Below are positions 57,972-64,000 of a stretch of 64,000 bases of DNA, in pieces (the stretch's first letter is position 1; each line of letters opens with the position of its first letter). The position numbers were made by a program, and so were the translations under genes. A model generated the notes under the pieces. That model was not told where the DNA came from. It saw only the letters and a program-made list of their open reading frames with translations, and made no database searches. Location: NCBI GenBank assembly GCA_040221175.1, contig JAVJVK010000015.1, positions 116,276 through 180,275 on the forward strand, read 5' to 3'. The DNA is from Phycisphaerales bacterium (GTDB taxonomy: Bacteria > Planctomycetota > Phycisphaerae > Phycisphaerales > UBA1924).

Positions 57972-59042
57972 ATGAGCCAGACACCCGACAGCCCCCAGGC
58001 CGGCACCGACTTCCTCGCCTCCATGGACGCCCTCCAGGCCGACGGCCTGGCCGAACTCGACGCCGTGGGCGACGCCGCGGCGCTCGAGGCCTGGCGGGTG
58101 GCGTTCCTGGGCTCCAAGGGCCGGCTCAAGGCGGCGATGGCGGGCATGAAGGACGTGCCAAAGGAGGACAAGCCCGCCGCGGGCCAGAAGGCCAACGCGG
58201 TGAAGACGGCGCTGGAGGACGCGTTCGAGGGCCGCAAGGCGGCACTCTCGGGCGGTGGGAGCGCCGGTGGTGCGATCGTGGATCTCACCGAGCCGGGCCT
58301 GCACACGGCCAGCGCCCAGGGGCGGCGGCACATCCTGATGCGGGTGCGGGCCGAACTGGTGGAGGTGTGCGCGCGGCTGGGCTTCGCGGTGGCCAGCGGG
58401 CCCGAACTGGAGGACGACGAGCATAATTTCGTGAAGCTCAACATCCCCGCCGACCACCCGGCCCGCGACCCGATCGACAACTTCTACGTTGATGATCCAT
58501 CGAAGACCGAGCGGCCGCGCATGCTGCGCAGCCAGACCTCGACGGTGCAGATCCGCACGATGGAGCGCGCGGTGAAGGAAGGCTGGGGGCCACCCTTGAA
58601 GGTCATCAGCCCCGGCCGCGTGTACCGGCCCGACACGGTCGACGCGACGCACACGTTCATGTTTCACCAGTTGGAAGGTTTGTACATCGACGAGGGCGTG
58701 TCGATGGTGGACCTCAAGACGACGCTGCTCCAGTTCGCCGAGGCGTACTTCGGCACCGGCGCCCAGATCCGCCTGCGGCCAAGCTTCTTCCCGTTCACCG
58801 AGCCCAGCGCCGAGTTCGACATGATGATTGCCCTGCGCCCCGGCGACGAGCCCAGGTGGATCGAGCTGGGCGGCTGCGGCATGGTCGACCCCAACGTGCT
58901 CCAGGCGTGCGGCATCGACCCGGAACGCTGGAGCGGCTTCGCCTGGGGCTTCGGCATCGAGCGGCTGGCGATGGGCAAGTACGGGATTCCGGATATCCGG
59001 ATGTTGTTCGAGAACGACCTCAGGTTCTTGAAGCAGTTCTAA
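57972..59042 (+). CDS. pheS: Phenylalanine--tRNA ligase alpha subunit
   Basis: Class II synthetase subunit. The 356-aa protein has the N-terminal coiled coil (residues 1-90) and motif 2 and 3 regions: NFVKLNIPADHPARDP, LLRSQTSTVQIR-like MLRSQTSTVQIRTM, SPGRVYRPDTVDATHTFMFH and GCGMVDPNVLQACGI, then GFAWGFGIERLAMGKYGIPD. Instead of pheT, an unrelated permease gene follows, so pheS and pheT are split. TACCCT (57958-57963) lies 8 nt before ATG 57972 and there is no Shine-Dalgarno. Confidence 0.96.
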   Translation: MSQTPDSPQAGTDFLASMDALQADGLAELDAVGDAAALEAWRVAFLGSKGRLKAAMAGMKDVPKEDKPAAGQKANAVKTALEDAFEGRKAALSGGGSAGGAIVDLTEPGLHTASAQGRRHILMRVRAELVEVCARLGFAVASGPELEDDEHNFVKLNIPADHPARDPIDNFYVDDPSKTERPRMLRSQTSTVQIRTMERAVKEGWGPPLKVISPGRVYRPDTVDATHTFMFHQLEGLYIDEGVSMVDLKTTLLQFAEAYFGTGAQIRLRPSFFPFTEPSAEFDMMIALRPGDEPRWIELGGCGMVDPNVLQACGIDPERWSGFAWGFGIERLAMGKYGIPDIRMLFENDLRFLKQF

Positions 59043-59093
59043 ACGTTCTCTCACGCGCTGCGCGCGGCCGTGGGCGGGTTGTAGACTGGGCCA

Positions 59094-60338
59094 ATGGACG
59101 GCCTGCTCGAATCCGGCTTCTTCCAATCGTGGGCCGACGCCGCGATGACGACGCTGGGCTTCTTCTGGATGGCCCTTTGGGCGTTTTGCCTGGGCTACTG
59201 CATCAGCTCGATGATCCAGGTGTTCGTGACGCACGAGCGCATGCGGCGGACGATGGGCACGGCCGGCCCGCGCTCGATGGCGCTGGCGACGTTCTTTGGC
59301 TTTGTCTCCAGCTCGTGCAGCTTCGCGGCGCTGAGCGCCACGCGGGCGCTCTTCCAGAAGGGCGCGGGGCTGGCGCCGGCGCTGGCTTTTCTGCTGGCCT
59401 CGACCAACCTGGTGATCGAGCTTGGCATCCTGATCTTTATCTTCTTGGCGTGGCAGTTCGTGGTGGGCGAGTATCTCGGTGGACTCATCCTGATCGGCAC
59501 GATGTGGCTGCTGGTGCGCTGGACGGCGCCAAAGAAGCTCGTGGAGGCGGCGCGCGAGCACGCGAAGGCGTCGTCGGCCGATGACGAGGAGGAAGACCCG
59601 CCCGATTGGAAGACGATGATCACCAGCCGCCAGGGCTGGTCGAGGGTCGGCCGGCAGTACCAGGCCGAGTGGCTGATGGTGTGGAAGGACGTGGCGGTGG
59701 GCTTCACGGTGGCGGGCGTTATCGCCGCGTTCGTGCCGCCGGCGTTCTTCGAGGCGCTCTTCGTAGGCAGCGGCAGCGAGGGCGGGCCCACGTGGTGGCA
59801 GACGATATTGCACACGCTGATCGGGCCGGTCGCGGCGTTCTTTACCTTCATCGGGTCGATGGGCAACATCCCGCTGGCGGCGATCCTCTTCGGCTCGGGC
59901 GTCAGCTTCGCGGGCGTGATGGCGTTCATCTTCTCTGACCTCGTCGTGTTCCCGATGCTGCGGATCAGCGCGAGCTACTTCGGGTGGAAGATGGCCGCGT
60001 ACATCCTGGGCGTGTTCCTGGCGTCGCTGGTGGTGGCGGCCCTGGCGATGCACTGGGGGCTGGCGGCCTTCGACATGCTCCCCAGCCCCGAGAGCGCCAA
60101 GGCCACGCAGACCGAGCCCGGCGAGCGGTTCAAGATCGACTACACGCTCTTCCTGAACATCGCCTTCGTGGGTGTAACCGGCGTGCTGCTCTGGCTGGGC
60201 CGGCGGGGCAAGGACGAGGACGGCGGCGGCCACGACCACGGCAGCCCGGGCGTGATCCAGCGCGTGCTGGGCGTGCTGGCGATCCTCGCGTTCGTGTGGC
60301 TGGCGGTGGGGGCGGTGCTCTGGTTTACGATTTCGTGA
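59094..60338 (+). CDS. Permease of the YraQ/ArsP (DUF318) family
   Basis: The 414-aa product has about nine or ten membrane segments in two halves. The family signatures are FFGFVSSSCSFAALSATRALFQKGAG and AFLLASTNLVIELGILIF in the first half, and FTFIGSMGNIPLAAILFGSG and MAFIFSDLVVFPMLRI in the second, separated by an acidic cytoplasmic loop (ASSADDEEEDPPDWK). Members export organoarsenicals or are uncharacterised; the Ser-Cys-Ser in the first half is a typical feature. No ars genes are nearby. TAGACT lies 6 nt before ATG 59094. Confidence 0.88.
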   Translation: MDGLLESGFFQSWADAAMTTLGFFWMALWAFCLGYCISSMIQVFVTHERMRRTMGTAGPRSMALATFFGFVSSSCSFAALSATRALFQKGAGLAPALAFLLASTNLVIELGILIFIFLAWQFVVGEYLGGLILIGTMWLLVRWTAPKKLVEAAREHAKASSADDEEEDPPDWKTMITSRQGWSRVGRQYQAEWLMVWKDVAVGFTVAGVIAAFVPPAFFEALFVGSGSEGGPTWWQTILHTLIGPVAAFFTFIGSMGNIPLAAILFGSGVSFAGVMAFIFSDLVVFPMLRISASYFGWKMAAYILGVFLASLVVAALAMHWGLAAFDMLPSPESAKATQTEPGERFKIDYTLFLNIAFVGVTGVLLWLGRRGKDEDGGGHDHGSPGVIQRVLGVLAILAFVWLAVGAVLWFTIS

Positions 60339-60377
60339 AGACGGCCAGCGGCGTGCGCAGGCGTTCTATGCTGGCCG

Positions 60378-61322
60378 ATGCGTTCTCTTGCCACCACCAT
60401 CCTGATCGCGTTCGTCGCCCTGTCTTGCCTCGGCCTTGCGCCCGGTGCTGAGGACCGCTTGCTCGACAAGCCCCTCGTCCTGGCCCACCGCGGCGCCTCG
60501 GGCCATCTGCCCGAACACACGCTGGCCGCGTACACGCTCGCGTGGTCGATGGGGGCGGACTACCTCGAGCCCGACGTCGTGCTTACGAAGGACGGCGTGC
60601 CGATCTGCGCGCACGACGTGAACATGGAGCGGGTGACCGATGTGGCCGAGCGATTCCCGGATCGCGCCCGTGAGGATGGCAAGTGGTACTGGATCGACTT
60701 CACGCTCGACGAGGTGCGCACGCTGCGGGTGACGTACGCGGGCGCGGGCGGCGCCGTCGGCGGGGCGGTGCCGACGTTCGAGGAGTTCCTGCGTTTGGTC
60801 GAGCGGCTGAACGCCATCGGCGGCGAGGACGGGCGCGCCCGCGTGGGCGTGATTCCCGAGCCCAAGCGGCCCGAGTTCCATCGCCAGCATGGTCACCATG
60901 TCGAGTTGCAAGTGTGGACCACGCTCGTCGTCCATGGCTACTCGGCTGAAGACGACCTGGCGATCATCCAGTGCTTCGATCTCGACGCGCTCGAGCGACT
61001 CGATGATGTGGGCTGCTTGCTCAGGTTGGTGTGGCTGGTGAGCGAGGAACCGAGCGAGGACGAGCTCGAGCGCGCGGCCGCTTTCTGCCATGGCCTGGGC
61101 CCGAACCGCGCGCTGCTGGAGGACGACGAAACGCGCACGCGGTTGCCTTTGCTGGCCAAGTCGCGTGAATTCGGGCTCATGTTGTATCCCTATACGTTCA
61201 AGGACGAGCCAGCGGCGATGGCCCGTTTCTTCCATGAATACGGGGTCGCGGGGCTGTTTACCGACTTTCCGGGCGCTGGTCGGCGCGCGGCGGATCGAGC
61301 CACGGGCGCGCGGGGCCAGTAA
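60378..61322 (+). CDS. Secreted glycerophosphodiester phosphodiesterase
   Basis: The 314-aa product has a signal peptide (LATTILIAFVALSCLGLAPG). The GDPD barrel has catalytic HRGASGHLPEHT, YLEPDVVLTKDG (Glu, Asp) and ICAHDVNMERVTDV. The GlpQ-like insert VGVIPEPKRPEFHRQHGH carries a further metal-binding stretch. It releases glycerol-3-phosphate from deacylated phospholipids outside the cytoplasm. TATGCT lies 5 nt before ATG 60378. Confidence 0.92.
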   Translation: MRSLATTILIAFVALSCLGLAPGAEDRLLDKPLVLAHRGASGHLPEHTLAAYTLAWSMGADYLEPDVVLTKDGVPICAHDVNMERVTDVAERFPDRAREDGKWYWIDFTLDEVRTLRVTYAGAGGAVGGAVPTFEEFLRLVERLNAIGGEDGRARVGVIPEPKRPEFHRQHGHHVELQVWTTLVVHGYSAEDDLAIIQCFDLDALERLDDVGCLLRLVWLVSEEPSEDELERAAAFCHGLGPNRALLEDDETRTRLPLLAKSREFGLMLYPYTFKDEPAAMARFFHEYGVAGLFTDFPGAGRRAADRATGARGQ

Positions 61323-61366
61323 CGGCTTCCCTATCCTGCGAGCGACCCCGCAGGAGCGCCGGCACG

Positions 61367-62515
61367 GTGAGCAAGGAAGAAATCGAGAGCAAGCATGAGG
61401 GCGAAGGCGCCGGCGGCGATCAGCCGCAGGCCAGCCCGGACATCACCAAGCTCGGCAAGCTGCTGGCCGGCCCGATGGACGTGCGTTCGTTCATGCTCAC
61501 GGGCCTGTTCGTGCTCGCCCTGCTCGCGGTGATCTACGCGGCCAAGCCGGTCCTGGTGCCCATGGTCCTGGCGATCCTGCTGGCGGTCATGCTCGGGCAC
61601 GTCGTGCGCTGGCTTCGATACGAGTTGCACATTCCATCGGGCGTTGGGGCCGCCATCGTGCTGGCGACGCTGGTTGGCGTCTTCGGCCTTGCCGCGTACT
61701 ACCTGAGCACGCCAGCCACGACGTGGCTGCAGGACATGCCTCAAGAGATGCGCGAGATGGAGCGCAAGTTCCGCGGGCTGAAAGAACGCGTCGAAGGGTT
61801 GCGCGAGGCCAGCGAGCAGGTCGAGGCCATGGCCAACGACAACGGCGACGAGGATGCCGTTGACGTGCGCGTCCGCGAGGCGACCATCACGCCCTTCCTG
61901 CTTGGGCAGACGTGGTACATCGGCGCCAACGCCTTCCTGACGCTGGGCCTGCTGTACTTCCTGCTGGCGGCCGACGACCTGTTCCTGGTCAAGCTCGTGC
62001 GCGTGATTCCCAAGTTCGCCAACAAGAAGCTGGCCGTCGAGGTCGTGCACCAGGTCCAGAGCGACATCGCCATCTACTTCCTGACCATCACGCTCATCAA
62101 CGCTGGCCTGGGCGTCGCGATCGGAACCGCCATGTGGCTGCTGGGCGTACCCAATCCGCTCCTGTGGGGCATCGCCGCGGCCCTGCTGAACTTCATTCCC
62201 TTTGGCGGGGCGATCATCGGCGTGCTGGCGGTGGCGGTGGTGGCGGCGGCCAACTTCGACAACGTGGGCTACATCCTGCTCGTGCCGGCGGTCTACTACA
62301 CGCTGACGACCATCGAGGGCAGCTTCCTCACTCCCATGATCCTGGGCAAGCGGCTGGTGCTCAACCCGGTGGTCATCTTCGTGTCGCTCATCGTCTGGGG
62401 CTGGATGTGGGGCATCCCGGGCATCTTCCTGGCCGTGCCCATCATGTCGGCCATCAAGATCACCTGCGACAACATCGAGCCGTTGCGGGTGGTCGGCGAG
62501 TTCCTCGGGCGGTAG
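61367..62515 (+). CDS. AI-2E family transporter (PerM-like permease)
   Basis: The 382-aa product starts at GTG 61367 with AGGAG 11 nt upstream. It shows the AI-2E/PerM layout: paired helices near the start (FMLTGLFVLALLAVIYAAKP), a coiled amphipathic segment (MREMERKFRGLKERVEGLRE), then five more helices and the motifs LTLGLLYFLLAADDLFLV, GLGVAIGTAMWLLGVPNPLLWG and VWGWMWGIPGIFLAVPIM. Family members range from sodium/proton antiporters to exporters; the substrate is open. Confidence 0.91.
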   Translation: MSKEEIESKHEGEGAGGDQPQASPDITKLGKLLAGPMDVRSFMLTGLFVLALLAVIYAAKPVLVPMVLAILLAVMLGHVVRWLRYELHIPSGVGAAIVLATLVGVFGLAAYYLSTPATTWLQDMPQEMREMERKFRGLKERVEGLREASEQVEAMANDNGDEDAVDVRVREATITPFLLGQTWYIGANAFLTLGLLYFLLAADDLFLVKLVRVIPKFANKKLAVEVVHQVQSDIAIYFLTITLINAGLGVAIGTAMWLLGVPNPLLWGIAAALLNFIPFGGAIIGVLAVAVVAAANFDNVGYILLVPAVYYTLTTIEGSFLTPMILGKRLVLNPVVIFVSLIVWGWMWGIPGIFLAVPIMSAIKITCDNIEPLRVVGEFLGR

Positions 62516-62592
62516 CGACGGAGGGCCGACCGACGCCGTGCGGCCCCTACACTGCGTCCGGCACGCCATGCACCGGCCGCAGGGGGATCGCG

Positions 62593-63222
62593 ATGGACGA
62601 ACACAGGCCCGACGACTCGAAGACCGACGCACCCAAGCCCCAAGCGCCCAGCGCTGGGACGTCCCGGGTTGACAAGCCCGACGCGCCGTCGGCGGACACA
62701 TCCGAGCGCGTCGACCGCGCTGCCGCGGCCGGGCTGCCCAGTGAGTTCGGCCCCGAGGTCCGGGTGCTGCGGCTGCGGCCGGCGATGTTCCGGGCAAGGC
62801 CCTTCTCCTTCATCGGCCTGGTCCTACTGATGACCTCGGCGGGCGTGCTCGCCCTCTGGGCGGCGTTTCGAAAGGCGCCGCTGTGGCCGGGTGATACCTT
62901 CTGGCTGATCGTCTGCCTGCTGGTCTTCGTTGCGGCTGCCATCACGATGCTGGTGTGGTTCCTCAAGACCATGAGCGCCTGCCTGGACATCACCACCAAG
63001 CGGACGACCGAGAGCCACGGGCTGTTCAGCCGCGCCACCAGCGAGGTGCTGCACGATAACATCCGCAACATCGCGGTGAAGCAGAGCTTCGTCGACCGCG
63101 TGTTCAACGTGGGCATCATGGAGATCTCCAGCTCGGGCCAATCGGGCATCGAGATCACCATGAAGGACGTTCGCGACCCGCATGGGGTGCGCGAGACGAT
63201 CGATAAGTATCGGGAGCTGTAA
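62593..63222 (+). CDS. Bacterial PH-domain membrane protein
   Basis: The 209-aa product has a long polar Asp/Pro/Ala-rich N-terminal tail (about 55 residues). Two membrane helices follow (FIGLVLLMTSAGVLALWAAF and FWLIVCLLVFVAAAITMLVW). The C-terminal bPH_2-type domain has CLDITTKRTTESHGLFSRAT, then SEVLHDNIRNIAVKQSFVDR and IMEISSSGQSGIEITMKDV. Such proteins are membrane-associated with unknown roles. ATG 62593 follows AGGGGGAT; an ATG at 62568 is in another frame. Confidence 0.85.
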   Translation: MDEHRPDDSKTDAPKPQAPSAGTSRVDKPDAPSADTSERVDRAAAAGLPSEFGPEVRVLRLRPAMFRARPFSFIGLVLLMTSAGVLALWAAFRKAPLWPGDTFWLIVCLLVFVAAAITMLVWFLKTMSACLDITTKRTTESHGLFSRATSEVLHDNIRNIAVKQSFVDRVFNVGIMEISSSGQSGIEITMKDVRDPHGVRETIDKYREL

Positions 63223-63224
63223 GA

Positions 63225-63277
63225 AGCCCCGCCCACGGTCCGCGGCCTCCCTCTGGTCGCGCGGTGCGGGCGGGGCT
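63225..63277. terminator. Bidirectional terminator-like hairpin
   Basis: AGCCCCGCCC (63225-63234) pairs perfectly with GGGCGGGGCT (63268-63277) around a 33-nt, further structured loop. It lies 2 nt after the PH-domain gene stop and 29 nt from the stop of the convergent secreted-protein gene, so it can end both transcripts. Confidence 0.6.
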
Positions 63278-63306
63278 CGGGGAAGAAAGAGGAGAGACGA
63301 TCGCGA

Positions 63307-63999
63307 TCAGGGGCAGCCGGCGGAGAACCTGTTCTGGAAGACCAGGAAATCGAAGATCGTGAGCTGACCATCCTGATCCAGATCCGCTCGCAAGTCGCCG
63401 GCGGCGAAGAGGTTCTGGAAGGCGAGGAAGTCGAACACCGTCAGTTCCCCATCTGCGTCGCGGTCGGCGGCGCAGATGACGATGATCACCGAGTTTCCCG
63501 TATACACGATGTGGGCCGGGCCGATGGCGCCCACCGGCTCGATGTCGATGTCGCTAAAGAAACCATCAATGGCCGACCCGGTGATGACCTCGAACTGGTC
63601 GCGCGGCTCGGGGACGTAGCCGTCGACGAAGTCGACGTCGAGGGCGCCGTCGAGGACGAAGGAACTGCTCCCGGAGATGCGGTCGAATTCGCCGTCGCTC
63701 GCACCGGCCGCATCGATGTCGACCACCGTCGTGCTCGCGAGCCTGATCTGCCCGCCATTGGTGACGAGGCGATCGACCGACCGGTCGGGCAGGCCCGGCG
63801 ACAGGCGGCCGGCAAGGTCATAGCTGTTGATGATCTCGCCGCGTCCGGAGATGTCGCCACGGATGGTCGGCGTGTCGCCGCTCGCGTCGACGCGTCGGAT
63901 TTGCGCCCAGTCGAGGAATCCGCCGATGGGTGCGTTCAGCACGACGTTGGTCGAGATGTCCGCGCCGTTCTCGAGGCCGAACTGCGTGTTGCCGCCCGA
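63307..63999 (-). CDS. Secreted protein with Gly-Cys-Pro dockerin-like tail, C-terminal part
   Basis: The frame is open to the right window edge, so the N-terminus is outside; the internal GTG at 63942 need not be the start. About 230 residues are visible. The first 150 are beta-rich and autotransporter/adhesin-like (ISTNVVLNAPIGGFLDWAQI, STTVVDIDAAGASDGEFDRI). They are followed by two dockerin-like repeats (DRDADGELTVFDFLAFQNLF, DLDQDGQLTIFDFLVFQNRF) and the end SAGCP. It is the fourth copy of this tail in the window and is convergent with the PH-domain gene. Confidence 0.88.
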   Translation of the reverse strand, partial: SGGNTQFGLENGADISTNVVLNAPIGGFLDWAQIRRVDASGDTPTIRGDISGRGEIINSYDLAGRLSPGLPDRSVDRLVTNGGQIRLASTTVVDIDAAGASDGEFDRISGSSSFVLDGALDVDFVDGYVPEPRDQFEVITGSAIDGFFSDIDIEPVGAIGPAHIVYTGNSVIIVICAADRDADGELTVFDFLAFQNLFAAGDLRADLDQDGQLTIFDFLVFQNRFSAGCP

Positions 64000-64000
64000 C

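Noticed and set aside
57972..60338. pheT hidden downstream of pheS
   Set aside because: The next gene is clearly a DUF318-type permease; no B-domain or class II motifs of PheT occur in the remaining window.

Overview
The window reads as a chromosomal segment of a planctomycete, most likely class Phycisphaerae. The basis is high G+C (about two thirds by eye), the gene content (Fur, LpxI, PilT-type pili, proteins with Zn-ribbon plus membrane segments), and above all secreted proteins ending in paired DxDxDG...IFDFLxFQNxF repeats that finish in Gly-Cys-Pro or Gly-Cys-Ala, a tail typical of Phycisphaerales. No lineage search was possible. Genes are dense and on both strands, intergenic gaps are short, and I see no IS element, prophage, CRISPR array or plasmid gene.

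Layout. 0-2.5 kb: end of a TPR protein, then tRNA-Trp, secE and nusG on the minus strand (the classical trnW-secE-nusG order). 2.6-8.6 kb: LolD/MacB-type ATPase, EEP-family membrane protein, Zn-ribbon membrane protein, a 21-bp tandem repeat array, a Fur-family regulator, a PhnP-like hydrolase and cysS. 8.6-14.6 kb: a minus-strand cluster of unknown function (small CxxC protein, 199-aa protein, lipoprotein, RDD-domain membrane protein, TPR membrane protein). 14.6-17.2 kb: lpxI, an FtsJ-like methyltransferase, obg. 17.3-23.7 kb: PilZ protein, Zn-ribbon membrane protein, a 1405-aa AsmA-like protein, Nudix hydrolase. 23.7-25.9 kb: dnaX, a small membrane protein and ybaB. 26-27.3 kb: a secreted repeat protein broken by an in-frame stop. 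27.3-34 kb: a type IV pilus/type II secretion gene set (pilT, pilC/gspF, three pseudopilin-like proteins). 34.2-37.8 kb: rnhA and a purL with two fused PurS-like modules. 37.8-39.4 kb: a locus of very small proteins opposite an XRE-cupin regulator. 39.4-42 kb: ribE-ruvC-NtrC-type regulator operon. 42.2-46.1 kb: PQQ-propeller lipoprotein, purH, HNH protein. 46.1-50.5 kb: membrane and secreted proteins including a thioredoxin fusion. 50.7-53.8 kb: guaB and tig. 54.2-57.5 kb: fasciclin protein, FAH-family enzyme, seven-repeat FG-GAP protein. 57.7-63.2 kb: a second 21-bp array of the same family, pheS, a permease, a glycerophosphodiesterase, an AI-2E-family permease and a PH-domain protein. The window ends inside another secreted protein with the Gly-Cys-Pro tail.

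Most notable points. (1) dnaX ends at a canonical -1 slippery heptamer (G GGA AAA), with a stop two codons later, a 7-nt spacer and a perfect 9-bp stem. The -1 frame then stays open for 78 codons and fills an otherwise empty gap with a Pro/Ala-rich linker and a tau-like tail, so programmed frameshifting making a gamma/tau pair is likely. (2) Two 21-bp tandem arrays 52 kb apart share one consensus. (3) Many start codons lack a Shine-Dalgarno and carry a TANNNT hexamer 3-9 nt upstream, which suggests widespread leaderless transcription. (4) An XRE-cupin gene faces a set of tiny membrane-protein genes with a clear operator-like inverted repeat, promoter and terminator.
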